Positions 51,180-51,424 of a stretch of 51,424 nucleotides of DNA are shown one piece after another. Below the pieces are notes generated by a model. The model had not been told where the DNA came from, made no database searches, and was given only the letters and a program-made list of their open reading frames with translations. The position numbers and the translations under genes were made by a program. Each line of letters begins with the position of its first letter. Within the stretch, counting starts at the first letter, position 1. The DNA lies in the NCBI GenBank assembly GCA_017459635.1, contig JAFUCO010000099.1, positions 1 to 51,424 on the forward strand. The letters are read 5' to 3'. This stretch comes from Blautia sp. GTDB lineage: Bacteria > Bacillota > Clostridia > Lachnospirales > Lachnospiraceae.

Positions 51180-51424
51180 CCCCTTTTTTAAGGGGCTGTG
51201 AAAAAGTAAGCTTTAGTTCCCTATTATTTTTTATAAGCACTTACATTAGTAACTTTTGCTGCAGTCCCTAAACCCCTTATTTTTACAGGAATTTCGAAAA
51301 TAATAATTGAAATAATGCCAGATATATAGTATAATGTACTTATATATTTAATTGTATAAGCACATATTAAAAAGGTATTATTTATGTACATTATTTACTC
51401 TGGGAGCAGTAACCAATATGCTTC
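51180..51424. other. AT-rich window end without a recognised gene
   Basis: Positions about 51181-51205 hold a CCCTTTTTTAAGGGG hairpin merging with the GGGCTGTGAAAAAG repeat seen near 5398 and 19198. The remainder is AT-rich. A possible reading frame starts near the end (ATGTACATTATTTACTC from 51383), but it runs off the window and cannot be judged. Confidence 0.4.

Overview
The window looks like chromosomal DNA from a Clostridia bacterium, most probably Lachnospiraceae or a close relative. The evidence is strong AGGAGG-type ribosome binding sites, T-box riboswitches, a ruvA-ruvB-zapA-U32 peptidase-rodA/ftsW-PBP2 gene order, a biotin-dependent Na+ pump operon, and a 2-oxoacid:ferredoxin oxidoreductase operon. 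I cannot name a genus. All but one of the recognised protein genes lie on the minus strand. I saw no tRNA, rRNA, prophage or intact transposase.

Layout. 122-8023: cell division, wall and repair (PBP2, RodA/FtsW, U32 peptidase, ZapA, RuvB, RuvA). 8187-9335: the single plus-strand gene, a YprB-type RNase H-like exonuclease. 9498-14210: an accessory stretch holding an HD hydrolase, a RloA/RloB (AbiL-type) defence pair, a Rpn/PD-(D/E)XK nuclease, a broken flavodoxin-domain gene and a small CRISPR array without cas genes. 14642-19046: S1, IspH, cytidylate kinase and a BaiN/HI0933-type flavoprotein. 19493-25144: a Na+-pumping decarboxylase operon with two different carboxyltransferase subunits. 25241-30642: zinc phospholipase C-like protein, ScpB, ScpA, a phosphoesterase, cardiolipin synthase and ribosomal protein S21. 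30863-38782: AlaS, TyrS, a MurJ/SpoVB-type flippase, uracil-DNA glycosylase, HisF and HisH. 38894-42286: a histidine kinase without a response regulator, and 4-alpha-glucanotransferase.

The most interesting region is 42329-51180. Two paralogous proteins each join an XRE helix-turn-helix, a cupin and a complete acyl-CoA synthetase. Each gene has its own promoter and T-box leader. The second is followed by a ParA/MinD-like ATPase and the four subunits of a VOR-type 2-oxoacid:ferredoxin oxidoreductase. A T-box normally turns genes on when a particular tRNA is uncharged. I therefore infer that this cluster makes amino acids, activating branched-chain (or aryl) acids to acyl-CoA and reductively carboxylating them to 2-oxo acids, rather than degrading amino acids. 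My tentative specifier reading is AUC (Ile) for one leader and GUC (Val) for the other, which fits, but the fold has not been computed.

The window is also rich in small structured repeats. There is a G-rich hairpin family placed just after the stop codons of four genes, a 157-bp MITE-like inverted-repeat element abutting a stop codon, GTTCACGGCC-type hairpins, a three-hairpin block after an acyl-CoA synthetase gene, and in-frame short tandem repeats expanding the variable loops of at least three proteins.
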